64,000 nt of DNA from Rhodococcus opacus B4 (lineage in GTDB: Bacteria > Actinomycetota > Actinomycetes > Mycobacteriales > Mycobacteriaceae). Positions 50,410 to 59,367 of this stretch are shown one piece after another. Both the position numbers and the translations under genes were made by a program. Position 1 is the stretch's first letter, and each line of letters opens with the position of its first letter. The notes under the pieces are model-generated. The model saw nothing but the letters and a program-made list of their open reading frames with translations, ran no database searches and had not been told where the DNA came from. The stretch spans positions 7,564,001-7,628,000 of the forward strand of contig NC_012522.1 in assembly GCF_000010805.1 (NCBI RefSeq). Reading direction: 5' to 3'.

Positions 50410-51597
50410 ATGAGTAAATGGAACGATTTCTGGTTTGGAGCACCAGTAGAACAGGTTAGAAATGAAGTAGAAACTAGGTCAACACCTGATGGTGAACCCA
50501 GTCCTGCCATTCTTCCACCTTCAAGAGAAGCCGTAGGAATTAACCCTAAAGAGGCTTCAAGAATCGGTACTGTGTACCGCTCTGTCAACATCATCAGCAC
50601 CATGATTTCTCAAATGCCTCTAGAGGTCTACAGAGGCGAAAAGAAAATCAACACCCCATTGGTTATTCAGAACCCAATCGAAGGCGAGAGCCAACGATCA
50701 TTCGTTCAGCAAGTCGTCTGGTCACTTGCACTTTGGGGCAATGCTTACGTCAGAACCTTCGGAGACCCTGTGTCATCAGTCGAGGTCCTGGACCCCGATA
50801 GCGTCACAGTGACGAAAGACCCCGATACCGGGAAGACCACCTACTACGTTGGTAACAAGGTCGTTCCGGCTGGCCGTATAAGACACCTCAAGTTGGACCG
50901 TATGCCGGGGCAACTCAAAGGTATTGGTCCACTCACGGGTATGGGTGGTGAACTCAAGGCTGCATACCTTCTAGACAAGTTCCAGCAGACATGGTTTGAC
51001 ACCACAGGAACACCTAGAGGAATCCTCTCTACGACTCAGACACCGAACGCTACTCAGTCTGCTCAAATCGTAGAGGCATGGAACAACTTCCTTAAGGGGA
51101 GTTCAGGACAGGCAGTTCTGCCCTTCGGTATGACTTATGAAGCCTTCTCTGCAAAGCCAATGGAAGTTCAGTACATCGACGTAGCAGAAGCCAACATTCG
51201 CAACATTGCTCGTATTTTCGGTATCCCTGCTGCCAACTTGTTGTCAGCAATTCAGGGAACGTCAATGACGTACACCAACTACATCGAATCAAACATTCAG
51301 TTCTACCAGAACACCCTGTCGAACTACATGAATGAAATCGAGCAGTTCCTCTCTAGTCTGCTTCCACGCAATCAGAGAGTTGAATTCAATGAGGAGCAAC
51401 TACTACGTATGTCTCCTGAGAAACTTTGGGCAGTAAAAAAGACTCAGTACGACGTAGGTTACTACGACGGTGCGGAGCAGCGTAAGCAGGAAGGCTTACC
51501 AGCACTGCCTAAGAAAGAAGCCGCTAAGCCTGCGGTAGTCGAAGACTCAAAGGCTAATTCTGATAAGGAAGTATCCGACAATGGAAATGGAGACTAG
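50410..51597 (+). CDS. Portal protein
   Basis: The 395-aa protein is an HK97-family portal, the dodecameric ring through which DNA enters the capsid. Typical segments are TVYRSVNIISTMISQMPLEVYRG (read in parts), VWSLALWGNAYVR, RIRHLKLDRMPGQLKGIGPL and GIPAANLLSAIQGTSMTYTN, with a disordered Lys/Ser-rich tail. A TATAAT overlaps the terL stop. Its 3' end overlaps the next gene by 17 bases. Confidence 0.92.
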   Translation: MSKWNDFWFGAPVEQVRNEVETRSTPDGEPSPAILPPSREAVGINPKEASRIGTVYRSVNIISTMISQMPLEVYRGEKKINTPLVIQNPIEGESQRSFVQQVVWSLALWGNAYVRTFGDPVSSVEVLDPDSVTVTKDPDTGKTTYYVGNKVVPAGRIRHLKLDRMPGQLKGIGPLTGMGGELKAAYLLDKFQQTWFDTTGTPRGILSTTQTPNATQSAQIVEAWNNFLKGSSGQAVLPFGMTYEAFSAKPMEVQYIDVAEANIRNIARIFGIPAANLLSAIQGTSMTYTNYIESNIQFYQNTLSNYMNEIEQFLSSLLPRNQRVEFNEEQLLRMSPEKLWAVKKTQYDVGYYDGAEQRKQEGLPALPKKEAAKPAVVEDSKANSDKEVSDNGNGD

Positions 51598-53104
51598 AGA
51601 GTACGACTTTGAAGCACGTATGTCTGACGTAGAAATGCGTCAGGTTACTGGCTTAGCCGTACCCTACGGGCAGACCATTGACCTTGGAGGTTTCCAGGAA
51701 CGTGTTGAAAGAGGCGCATTCGATACAACGAAGTCTGTGCCTCTCCTATGGGGACACGATCATAGAGACATTCCTATTGGTCGAGTCACAGCAATGCGTG
51801 ACACAGAACATGGTCTAGAAATCGATGCTGTACTAAACGATACAGACAAAGGTGAAAACGTCTACCGCGCACTCAAGGCCGGCGACGTATCAAAGTTTTC
51901 CATCGGCTTTATTCCGACCAAGAGTCGTAAAGAAGGCGATGTGATCGTAAGAGAGAAAGCAACATTGAAAGAAGTTTCAGTTGTCAATTTCCCTGCTTAC
52001 ACAAAGGCAAGTGTTACTTCGGTACGCGAAGCCGATAATAAAAATAATAAGGAGAATAAAATGGAAGACAATTTTGATTATTCTGCTGAAATCGGTGAAG
52101 TTCGTAGTGAGCTTGCTGAACTAGGCAGAAAGTTTGACAAGGTTACAGAGCGTGACGAGCAGGACACTGTTCAGTTCCGTTCAGCAGGTGAATGGATGAA
52201 GGCACTATTCAAGGGAGACACCGAAGCACGTGACTTCGCAACTTCTGTAGACGCTGACATTACTCGCCCAGCTTGGATCAACGATGGTCTAAAGCTAGTT
52301 GAAAAGCAGCGCATCGTTAAGGGTCTATTCTCACAGGCTCCGCTACCTCAGAGTGGCAACACCTACGAATACCCATACGTAAAGACACAGACAGGAACAG
52401 TTGGAGTTCAGGCCAACGAAGGTGACAACCTTGCCTACCTAAAGTTGGACATTGATACTGCCAACGCTGCTGTGAAGACATACGGTGGATACTCAAGCAT
52501 CAGCCGTCAGGCTATTGAGCGTTCAGACGTTGCCTACCTAGAAGCAGTTCTACGCTTCCAGACAATTGCATACGCAAACGCAACAGAGGCAGCAGTTCAG
52601 GCTGCACTTCTAGCCACTTCTGCTACTGCAAACGAGGTAGTTATCGATCAGACTTCTACTGATGCAGAGGTATGGATCGGTGCTGTTCTAGACGCGAAGG
52701 CAGAAATCGATGACAACTCTAAGCTTGGACTAAGCGCAGACTTCATCGTAATCAGCCGCGACGTTCACAAGAAACTAGCGACAATCACTGACCTATCAGG
52801 TCGCCCTGTATTCGCAGTGAATGGTGATGGACAGAATACATTCGGTTCACTTCCTCTAAATGGAAAGCTAGCCGGTGTAATCGACGGCACTCCTGTAGTA
52901 GTTGGAAAGAACCTTGCAGCAGGCACCGTTGTTGTTGCCGCAAGCCAGGCTCTAGTTTCCCGTGAATCAGCAGGTGCTCCATTCCGTCTAACTGATGAGA
53001 ACATTGTCAACTTGACAAAGGACTACTCAGTTTACGGTTACTTCGGTGTAGACGTACCTGACGTAAAGGGTATTACCTTCATCAAGGATGACGGAGTGTC
53101 CTAA
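51581..53104 (+). CDS. Prohead protease fused to major capsid protein
   Basis: The 507-aa protein joins two proteins that are usually separate. Residues 1-145 are a U35-type prohead protease with His59 in LLWGHDHRD, Ser107 in VSKFSIGFIP and Glu131 in LKEVSVVNFPAY. Residues 161-507 are an HK97-fold major capsid protein: a coiled scaffold-like delta segment (IGEVRSELAELGRKFDKV), then the mature shell region with GGYSSISRQAIERSDVAYLE and VVVGKNLAAGTVVVA. The linker ADNKNNKENK contains a complete internal ribosome site and start. Confidence 0.9.
   Translation: MEMETREYDFEARMSDVEMRQVTGLAVPYGQTIDLGGFQERVERGAFDTTKSVPLLWGHDHRDIPIGRVTAMRDTEHGLEIDAVLNDTDKGENVYRALKAGDVSKFSIGFIPTKSRKEGDVIVREKATLKEVSVVNFPAYTKASVTSVREADNKNNKENKMEDNFDYSAEIGEVRSELAELGRKFDKVTERDEQDTVQFRSAGEWMKALFKGDTEARDFATSVDADITRPAWINDGLKLVEKQRIVKGLFSQAPLPQSGNTYEYPYVKTQTGTVGVQANEGDNLAYLKLDIDTANAAVKTYGGYSSISRQAIERSDVAYLEAVLRFQTIAYANATEAAVQAALLATSATANEVVIDQTSTDAEVWIGAVLDAKAEIDDNSKLGLSADFIVISRDVHKKLATITDLSGRPVFAVNGDGQNTFGSLPLNGKLAGVIDGTPVVVGKNLAAGTVVVAASQALVSRESAGAPFRLTDENIVNLTKDYSVYGYFGVDVPDVKGITFIKDDGVS
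52061..53104 (+). CDS. Major capsid protein from an internal in-frame start
   Basis: AAGGAG ending at 52054 is followed after 6 bases by ATG 52061, in frame with the fusion. Translation from here gives a 347-aa major capsid protein beginning MEDNFDYSAEIGEVRSELAE. The internal ribosome site is stronger than that of the full-length gene, so two products, a few protease-capsid fusions and many capsid subunits, are likely. This nested product is an inference from the ribosome site. Confidence 0.7.
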   Translation: MEDNFDYSAEIGEVRSELAELGRKFDKVTERDEQDTVQFRSAGEWMKALFKGDTEARDFATSVDADITRPAWINDGLKLVEKQRIVKGLFSQAPLPQSGNTYEYPYVKTQTGTVGVQANEGDNLAYLKLDIDTANAAVKTYGGYSSISRQAIERSDVAYLEAVLRFQTIAYANATEAAVQAALLATSATANEVVIDQTSTDAEVWIGAVLDAKAEIDDNSKLGLSADFIVISRDVHKKLATITDLSGRPVFAVNGDGQNTFGSLPLNGKLAGVIDGTPVVVGKNLAAGTVVVAASQALVSRESAGAPFRLTDENIVNLTKDYSVYGYFGVDVPDVKGITFIKDDGVS

Positions 53105-53106
53105 CA

Positions 53107-53412
53107 ATGGCTGTAACGGTGGAGAGAGCGACGAGAGAAATTAATGTTGGCCCTGAGGACTACGACTTGGTTGAAGAGTTGCTAGGACAGGCAATCATTC
53201 TTATTGAGGATTACATTGGTGACACTGTTATCCCTGAACCGATTGTTGACCTAGCAACTATCAAGGTAATCAATGAACTATGGGCGCAGTACTCAACTTC
53301 TTACCGTCATGTTCAGGACACTTTTCAGACTGACCTATCCCCAATCATCACTAGCAGAGACCCAATGGTTCCTGCCTACATGGTTCTGAGAAAGTGGGTA
53401 TTACCGTGGTAA
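53107..53412 (+). CDS. Head-tail connector (gp6-like adaptor)
   Basis: The 101-aa helical protein begins MAVTVERATREINVGPEDYD and has VEELLGQAIILIEDYIGDTV and VDLATIKVINELWAQYSTSY, the pattern of HK97 gp6-type adaptors that ring the portal. It starts two bases after the capsid gene. Assigned from order and helical pattern; sequence similarity in this family is weak. Confidence 0.75.
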   Translation: MAVTVERATREINVGPEDYDLVEELLGQAIILIEDYIGDTVIPEPIVDLATIKVINELWAQYSTSYRHVQDTFQTDLSPIITSRDPMVPAYMVLRKWVLPW

Positions 53413-53801
53413 ACCCTCTATCAGAACTAAGGCAGGACATTGCTACTGCTCTGTCAGAAGCGGGTATCAGGACAGTTGATTATGCAGAGACGAAACTCTC
53501 TCCACCGTTAGCCGTAGTTGTTCCTGATGACAACTACATAGTTCTCCAGACTGGAAACAATTTCAAGTTTGGTGAATACAATGTCGCGGTTCAGGTAATG
53601 CTACTTGGACCACCAAAGTCTTCTAACCGAGTTGCTGCTGACTCGATGGATGAGTTAATCCTGACAGCAATCAGAGCACTGGATGAAGACTTTGACATTG
53701 TAAATGTTTCTGCTCCAGGTGAAGCAGCATTCAGCGGCAACACCTACTTTGGGGCAATTATTCAAATTGAAGCACAATTAAAACTTGGAGAGGATGAATA
53801 A
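53394..53801 (+). CDS. Putative tail terminator or neck protein
   Basis: The 135-aa alpha/beta protein has LSELRQDIATALSEAGIRTV at the start, then VPDDNYIVLQTGNNFKFGEY and a late SMDELILTAIRALDEDF, as expected for gpU-like tail terminators that close the tail tube. Two starts are possible, GTG 53394 and GTG 53406; the latter would start at MVNPLSEL and overlaps the previous stop. It is followed by the tail tube gene. Confidence 0.65.
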   Translation: MGITVVNPLSELRQDIATALSEAGIRTVDYAETKLSPPLAVVVPDDNYIVLQTGNNFKFGEYNVAVQVMLLGPPKSSNRVAADSMDELILTAIRALDEDFDIVNVSAPGEAAFSGNTYFGAIIQIEAQLKLGEDE

Positions 53802-53804
53802 ATC

Positions 53805-54212
53805 ATGGCAAATAAGTACAAGGGTAAATCACTTAGCATCACCGTAGACTCAGTTGAATACAACATGGACCTAACTTCTATCGTTCTACAGAACGAGGAA
53901 GCGGACGATGACGCTACGACTTTCGCAGACCTTGCGAATGGTGGTGCTGTTCAGTGGTACTTCGAAATTGAAGCAGTAGCCGATTACTCAGAGACAAGTC
54001 TCTGGTCATTCCTATGGACGGAAGCAGGGTCAACAGACATTGCATTCCTATTCAAGCCATACGGAAACGCAACTGCAACTGCCGCTCAGCCTCATTTCTC
54101 AGGCACGCTCAATGTAGGCTCTAAGCCTCCTGTTGGTGGTACTGCGAATGAGGTCTTTACATTCGAGGCTCGTCTCGATGTAAACGATGAACCTACAAAG
54201 GTTGTGGCCTAG
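53805..54212 (+). CDS. Major tail (tube) protein
   Basis: The 135-aa beta-rich protein, beginning MANKYKGKSLSITVDSVEY, has the size and composition of small siphovirus tube proteins (WYFEIEAVADYSETSLWSFL, TFEARLDVNDEPTKV). It stacks in hexamers to form the tail. A GGAGAGG ribosome site lies upstream. The place between the terminator and the chaperone/tape-measure genes supports the call. Confidence 0.75.
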   Translation: MANKYKGKSLSITVDSVEYNMDLTSIVLQNEEADDDATTFADLANGGAVQWYFEIEAVADYSETSLWSFLWTEAGSTDIAFLFKPYGNATATAAQPHFSGTLNVGSKPPVGGTANEVFTFEARLDVNDEPTKVVA

Positions 54213-54214
54213 CG

Positions 54215-54619
54215 GTGACAGGGGTAAGCGTAAAGGTTGACGGCATTCTCAATGTCATCAGTTCTCTGACCAAACTTGGACAGCGTTCTGGTGACTTGAA
54301 ACAAGCCTTCGACCGTATCGGTAACAAAGTAAAGCGTGATGCTGTACCGCTTACCCCTACTGCCACAGGTGCTCTTGCTCGATCAATCAGAGCAGGTAGA
54401 ACCAAGAATAAAGCAACGATTCGAGCCGGTGGCGCAAGCAGACGTTCACATGGTGGTGGAGTCTATGCGCCAATCGCGCACTACGGTACTTATACACACA
54501 GAAGCAAGGGTCCTAGACCATTCCTGACTACTGCTGCTAATCAGAATCAGGATTATGCAAAGCGAGAAATAAGTAACGAATTAAGTAGTATAATTAGAAC
54601 ATTGGGCTTAGGCTCATAA
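54215..54619 (+). CDS. HK97 gp10-like tail completion / head-closure protein
   Basis: The 134-aa basic protein has the HK97 gp10 pattern: AFDRIGNKVKRDAVPLTPTA then TGALARSIRAGR, YAPIAHYGTYTHRSKGPRPF and a C-terminal helix. These proteins join head and tail or complete the tail. It lies after the tube gene rather than before it, a small departure from the usual order. It starts with GTG two bases after the tube stop. Confidence 0.78.
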   Translation: MTGVSVKVDGILNVISSLTKLGQRSGDLKQAFDRIGNKVKRDAVPLTPTATGALARSIRAGRTKNKATIRAGGASRRSHGGGVYAPIAHYGTYTHRSKGPRPFLTTAANQNQDYAKREISNELSSIIRTLGLGS

Positions 54620-54646
54620 AATACATTTTAGGGAGAGTTTTAAACA

Positions 54647-54889
54647 ATGACACAGAAGAATAAGAAGAATGCTATTCAGACTATGAAAGCAGCAGAACTA
54701 AGCATGGCAGAACGTAAGGCCGGTCTTTCTCTAGCAACGCTAGAAGACCCCAACTATCCAAAGGCTGACCTGCTTATCGCTCTTGGTTGGGTGATCGCCA
54801 AGCGTGACAATCCAACACTTACATTCGAGGACTACGGTTTCTCAAAGACACTTGAGGAAATCACCGAGGAACTCGGTCTAGGGGAGTAG
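54647..54889 (+). CDS. Tail assembly chaperone (first part)
   Basis: The 80-aa protein begins MTQKNKKNAIQTMKAAELSM and contains LEDPNYPKADLLIALGWVIA, and sits between the tube and tape-measure genes where the lambda G-type chaperone is found. In most siphoviruses a frameshift joins it to a second part. Here the second part lies in the same frame behind an amber codon (TAG 54887-54889), so a frameshift cannot join them and only readthrough could. Confidence 0.7.
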   Translation: MTQKNKKNAIQTMKAAELSMAERKAGLSLATLEDPNYPKADLLIALGWVIAKRDNPTLTFEDYGFSKTLEEITEELGLGE

Positions 54890-54895
54890 TTAGAG

Positions 54896-55087
54896 GTGGC
54901 GGAATTCTTCCCTGGGTATGACGAGGATGAAGAGTACCTAGACGTACTCAAGCAGCACGCGAAGGACAAGGCTAGGTTCTGTCTATCCACAGGAATTCCA
55001 CCCTCTGAGTATGACCAGTTGACACAAATCGAAATCAATGAATTCATCAAGGAAGCCAACAGGCAGGCTTCCAGGAAAGGTGCGTAG
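54896..55087 (+). CDS. Tail assembly chaperone (second part), in frame behind an amber codon
   Basis: The 63-aa protein begins MAEFFPGYDEDEEYLDVLKQ and is acidic at its start, as T-type chaperone parts often are. GTG 54896 has AGGGGAG at 54880-54886 upstream, so normal initiation is possible. The frame is the same as that of the gene before (separated by TAG TTA GAG) and of the tape measure after it (separated by TAG 55085-55087). Confidence 0.65.
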   Translation: MAEFFPGYDEDEEYLDVLKQHAKDKARFCLSTGIPPSEYDQLTQIEINEFIKEANRQASRKGA

Positions 55088-55093
55088 GAGACA

Positions 55094-57019
55094 ATAGCGA
55101 ATACAATCGTCGTTCAAATTTTAGGAGACAACTCAAGCCTAAACAGAGCAATCAGACAAGCGAATAGAGACATTGCGAGTCTAAACAACATTGCCAACGT
55201 TGGAATCAAGGCAATGGCTGGACTTGGCATTGCTATGGCAGGTATGGCTGCTGCCGGTGTAGCGGCTGGTGCTGTTGCCTCTGCTGCTGCTGCCGGTATG
55301 ACAGCGGCAATCGGTGGAGCACTGATTTACTTTGCAGCCAAGAACCAAGAGGTCAAAGACTCCTTCACGAGTCTGAAAGACCATGTGACACAGTCAATGA
55401 CGGACCTAACGGGTCCTCTGGTAGAGCCTCTGAAACAGTTCGCATTGCAGGCCAGGGGAGCCTTCGACGCTCTAGCACCAAGCATCAGCAACATCGTCGG
55501 TTTGCTCGGTCCCATGATCACCCAAATTGGTGACAAGTTGACCCCTCTCGCGCAGAAGTTGGGACCAATGTTGGAGTCAGCATTCCGTGCTGGTCAGGGG
55601 CCACTTCTAGCGTTCATCGATGGTCTTGGTCCTGTCACTGACGGCATGAAGGGATTCTTCGATGCAGTGAACAGACCTGAGGTATTAGCGTTCGTCACTA
55701 CGTTGATGACAACCATCGGTCAGTTGCTACCCATCATTGGTGAATTGCTTGTCTCACTGACACCCATCGGTACTGCGGTACTACCTCTGCTAGTGACGGC
55801 ATTTCAGGCTGTATCGGACGTAATTACCGGAACCCTAGTTCCTGCCTTCACAACCATCGGAACGTTCTTAGGAGAGCATCCAGGGCTAGTTCAGGGTCTA
55901 GTGGCGGCGTTCGTGGGTCTCAAGGTGGCAATGATCGCTGCTCAACTAGCAATCGTTCTCTACAACGGTGTAGCCGTAGCGGTACGTGTGGCAACAATCG
56001 CATGGACAGCTGTGCAGTGGCTACTCAACGCATCGATGTACGGATTTCCTCTGGTATGGATCATTGCTGCAATCGTCGCGGTAATCGCTATCGTCTGGCT
56101 TCTGATTTCCAACTGGGACACAGTGAAGGCATTCTTACTTGCCTGCTGGGAAGCAATCAAGTCAGCCGCTATCACCGTATGGAATGCAATTCTGAACTTT
56201 CTACAGGCAACATGGAACACCATCAAGTCTGTAGTCATGGGCGCTATCAACTTCGTGGTGAACTGGATCAGCAACGGTTGGTCAATGGTATTCAGCACTG
56301 CAACTAGCGTCTGGAATTCCATCGTGAACTTCCTACAGAACGCTTGGAATAACATTCGTAATGCCGTGACAAACGGTGTCAATGAAGTTCGAAACATCGT
56401 GACAAACACGTTCAACAACATCCTGAGTTTTATCGGTGGACTAGCCGGAAGGTTCTACACCATCGGTGTTCAAATGATTCAGGGTCTGATCAACGGTGTA
56501 AGGGCTATGGCATCGAACATTGCCTCTGCTGCTCGATCAGTTGTGGAGGGTGCTATCAATGCAGCCAAGTCAGCACTGAGCATTGGATCACCTTCTAAGT
56601 TGTTCCGTCAGTTCGGTATTTGGACAGGTGAAGGTTACGTACTTGGTATCAAGGATGAAGCAAAGGCTGTAGAAAAAGCCGGTGCGTCAATAGGTATCGC
56701 TGCTCAGAAGGGATTCGAGAGCAAGCCATTCTTCTCTGCCGGACTAACTATTGGTGAACAGGTAGCAGAAGGAATCAAAAAGGCAAGTTCAAGTGTTGCC
56801 TCTGCTGCTTCTGGTCTATCAGGAATTGCTACGGCAAGACTTGGTGGTTGGGAAGGAAGACTTGAATTCGATGCTGCTGTGACTGGCAGAGGTGGAGCAG
56901 GAAGCACCATCACCCTAAACGTTCAATCGGGCATCAGTTCTCCTGAGGAAACAGGTAGAGCAGTAGTCACGGCTATTCAGGATTTTGAAAGAGTTAATGG
57001 ATCAAGGTGGAGAGAATGA
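55094..57019 (+). CDS. Tape measure protein with a non-canonical start
   Basis: The 641-aa protein sets tail length. It has a helical N-terminus (ANTIVVQILGDNSSLNRAI and QANRDIASLNNIANVGIKAM), an Ala/Gly-rich membrane-like segment, several hydrophobic stretches (AVAVRVATIAWTAVQWLLNA, WIIAAIVAVIAIVWLL) and repeated Trp-Asn motifs (VWNAILNFLQATWNTI) typical of tape measures. Coding continues about 40 codons upstream of the first ATG (55214) with a plausible N-terminus, and the best-placed initiation codon is ATA 55094 behind AGGAG (55086-55090). I therefore annotate from ATA; expression by readthrough of TAG 55085 is the alternative. Confidence 0.75.
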   Translation: MANTIVVQILGDNSSLNRAIRQANRDIASLNNIANVGIKAMAGLGIAMAGMAAAGVAAGAVASAAAAGMTAAIGGALIYFAAKNQEVKDSFTSLKDHVTQSMTDLTGPLVEPLKQFALQARGAFDALAPSISNIVGLLGPMITQIGDKLTPLAQKLGPMLESAFRAGQGPLLAFIDGLGPVTDGMKGFFDAVNRPEVLAFVTTLMTTIGQLLPIIGELLVSLTPIGTAVLPLLVTAFQAVSDVITGTLVPAFTTIGTFLGEHPGLVQGLVAAFVGLKVAMIAAQLAIVLYNGVAVAVRVATIAWTAVQWLLNASMYGFPLVWIIAAIVAVIAIVWLLISNWDTVKAFLLACWEAIKSAAITVWNAILNFLQATWNTIKSVVMGAINFVVNWISNGWSMVFSTATSVWNSIVNFLQNAWNNIRNAVTNGVNEVRNIVTNTFNNILSFIGGLAGRFYTIGVQMIQGLINGVRAMASNIASAARSVVEGAINAAKSALSIGSPSKLFRQFGIWTGEGYVLGIKDEAKAVEKAGASIGIAAQKGFESKPFFSAGLTIGEQVAEGIKKASSSVASAASGLSGIATARLGGWEGRLEFDAAVTGRGGAGSTITLNVQSGISSPEETGRAVVTAIQDFERVNGSRWRE

Positions 57020-59250
57020 TAGGTGGAAAATTAGAGAACGGTGATGTTCTCGTAGAAATCGAAAACAAGAAAACATACAATGTAGCGCCACTGGTGGTTG
57101 CTGCACAGGAACGTCTTACTGCTATGTACTACGGGACCTTCTCATGGGGTAACTACACCGTCTACCGTCCAGGTAATACCGGCGGTGGTCCAGGTACAGG
57201 TGGTCTACGTCGTCTGTATGCACCCTGGGTAAGAACGGGACCTGATGCGTTCGGTAACTACAAGTATTCACTCAACAACTCAACGATGGTCAGGAAGGTA
57301 ATTGGTCTTCAAATGCCAACCTCGGTTACGGGAGTAGCAGGCAAGTACTACAGCGTGACCATTGACATTGCTACCTTCGTTACCGCTATGCCAGGTGCAT
57401 TCGACTATGTAACCCAGCCTCCGGCATACATCAACCTCTATGCCTCAAACGGTAATGAGGCTCAGGATGTTCTGATTGCTCGATCACCTCGAATCAATCC
57501 AGCCAACCCTGCAAATCAGTACTACAACTTCCATCCAGGTAAGCGAGACTCACAGGTTCTACTGTCACCTGTTGCGGCAATGCCGGTAGGAAAACTGTAC
57601 TTCCGTTTGGAAGTGGAACATGACTACGACTGGTCAGCAACTAGAGACATTTGGTTACCTCAGGACTACTTCGGTAGCGGTAACCCATTGCCTCCACAGT
57701 TGGCATTCTGGGAAATCGACTTCGACAGTGCAAACCTGTTTGAAGAAAGTTCTGGTATCCAGGAATGGATCAGTTCAGCATCAAGACCTACTACTTATGA
57801 TTGGCGTAGTCAGGCAATCAGTACACCTGGGTACACCGATGGTATCCAGGCAACCATTGACATTCCTGATGACTCTTTGATTGCTACCGAAGGTGCTGTG
57901 TTCTCATTCTGGACTGCTCAGCCAACGTCATCATTCACAATCAATGTTTCTGGTGGTAGTGCCAGCAGCACAAAGACAGTTCCAGCAAGTGCGGTAGCGC
58001 AGTGGGTGAAGGTCCCTCTTGCTCCCAACCTGGTTGACGGCAATACAGTAACCATCAAGGTCAACCTTGGCTTTGTTTCCGGTCCTGCTCTGTATGCAGA
58101 CATTGATGCCGATGGAACTGACGGACACAACTACTACTCCTATGTGGACATGGTTGGTTCTGTCTCTGACATTACGATTCAGCGATTCGACTCAGAGGTA
58201 AGTACCTGTGCTCTGACCCTTCGTGATGACACAGGTATTGATGTGGATGAAACGTTCGCTCCTGGTAAGGCATTCCGAATCAGAACGAACACCTCCAACA
58301 ACATCCCTGAGACTGAGTGGGGTGGAGTTCCGATGAACTATTTCAACACGGTTTTCCAGGGAACTCTAGAGAACCGACGTGCAACCTATCCACGTGGTGC
58401 GAGACCAGAAATCAAGGTACTGGGAACCAACAGTTTTACTACTCTGCTGGAAAAGACAGAGTATGCGTTCAAGGCGCTTGAGAACTACATGAACTTGTTC
58501 CCTTACCTCGGTATCGTGACGGTGCTTCATGAGACCGGGGGAATCAATGGAGCAAAGCCAACAGACCCTAATGCTAGTTCTGCCGGATACGGTGACTACA
58601 CAGGTCTGTGGAAACTTCGTGACGACTCATTGAACATGACCATGTTGGATGCTCTATTCATCACTCGTAACAGTCAGTTCGGTTATGCCTACTTCGATAG
58701 GTTCAATAGAATCATCCTTGCTGGTGATCCCCCTGACCAAACGACAGTGTTCACGGATCAGACGCCGGTAGGTGATGAGTTCTCCTACAGCAAACTGGAC
58801 CTACAGTACGGCACAACCAACGTCATCAACTATGTTGCTTTGACTGCCTTCGACCATGTGATTAGCGTGGATGAGGACCTGTTGATTCACAACAACGTAG
58901 CGAAGACTGAACTGTCTTTCTTCGATGAAGAATCGCTCAGGAAGTATCGTAAGGCTGAATACAAACTACAAATGTTCAACAGGGTTGACTGGTCAGACAT
59001 TCAGAACAAAATCCTGGACAAGTACAAGGACCCAGTAATCACTGCTAGTACTCTGAGGTTCCCGGTACGTACACATGACGAGTTATTCACTACGTCCATG
59101 ATCGACATGTACGAAACTATTAGCATCAAATACCAGGACAAACTGGATACCAACTACAGAATCCATACCATCAAGCACTTCATCAAACCTGGTGAAACCT
59201 GGATTACAGAGTTCGGCTTCGGGATAAATTCGGACAGCCCGCTCTGGTGA
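57016..59250 (+). CDS. Large minor tail protein (Dit/Tal-like)
   Basis: The 744-aa protein follows the tape measure, the usual place for distal-tail and tail-tip proteins. The N-terminus (GGKLENGDVLVEIENKKTYN, VVAAQERLTAMYYGTFSWGN) and central region are beta-rich, with Pro/Gly runs, and the C-terminal 250 residues (VISVDEDLLIHNNVAKTELS, YETISIKYQDKLDTNYRIHT) resemble phage hub proteins. ATG 57016 overlaps the tape-measure stop; GTG 57007 is an alternative. I see no peptidase or muramidase motif. It is the last gene before attR. Confidence 0.72.
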   Translation: MIGGKLENGDVLVEIENKKTYNVAPLVVAAQERLTAMYYGTFSWGNYTVYRPGNTGGGPGTGGLRRLYAPWVRTGPDAFGNYKYSLNNSTMVRKVIGLQMPTSVTGVAGKYYSVTIDIATFVTAMPGAFDYVTQPPAYINLYASNGNEAQDVLIARSPRINPANPANQYYNFHPGKRDSQVLLSPVAAMPVGKLYFRLEVEHDYDWSATRDIWLPQDYFGSGNPLPPQLAFWEIDFDSANLFEESSGIQEWISSASRPTTYDWRSQAISTPGYTDGIQATIDIPDDSLIATEGAVFSFWTAQPTSSFTINVSGGSASSTKTVPASAVAQWVKVPLAPNLVDGNTVTIKVNLGFVSGPALYADIDADGTDGHNYYSYVDMVGSVSDITIQRFDSEVSTCALTLRDDTGIDVDETFAPGKAFRIRTNTSNNIPETEWGGVPMNYFNTVFQGTLENRRATYPRGARPEIKVLGTNSFTTLLEKTEYAFKALENYMNLFPYLGIVTVLHETGGINGAKPTDPNASSAGYGDYTGLWKLRDDSLNMTMLDALFITRNSQFGYAYFDRFNRIILAGDPPDQTTVFTDQTPVGDEFSYSKLDLQYGTTNVINYVALTAFDHVISVDEDLLIHNNVAKTELSFFDEESLRKYRKAEYKLQMFNRVDWSDIQNKILDKYKDPVITASTLRFPVRTHDELFTTSMIDMYETISIKYQDKLDTNYRIHTIKHFIKPGETWITEFGFGINSDSPLW

Positions 59251-59311
59251 TCAGGTAAAGACTTGCTTCGAAAGAAGCGGGAAGGGTTGTCATTGCCCTA
59301 CCTCCTAATGA

Positions 59312-59350
59312 GTAGACCCTGAGAGCGTTTCTAACGTTTTCGGGGTCTAC
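59312..59350 (+). terminator. Hairpin after the tail genes
   Basis: GTAGACCCTGAGAGCG (59312-59327) pairs with CGTTTTCGGGGTCTAC (59335-59350) with wobble pairs. No T tract follows. It probably ends the structural-gene transcript. Confidence 0.6.
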
Positions 59351-59361
59351 TTGTACCTACC

Positions 59362-59367
59362 TATAAT
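59362..59367 (+). promoter_or_regulatory. Consensus -10 box reading out towards attR
   Basis: TATAAT at 59362-59367, without a clear -35. In the circular phage genome it would read through attP into int, about 165 bases downstream; in the prophage it reads into host DNA, antisense to the end of the secreted-protein gene. Confidence 0.4.

Noticed and set aside
54880..54900. A -1 frameshift site joining the two tail chaperone genes
   Set aside because: The second gene is in the same frame as the first, so a -1 or +1 shift would leave it; only amber readthrough could join them.
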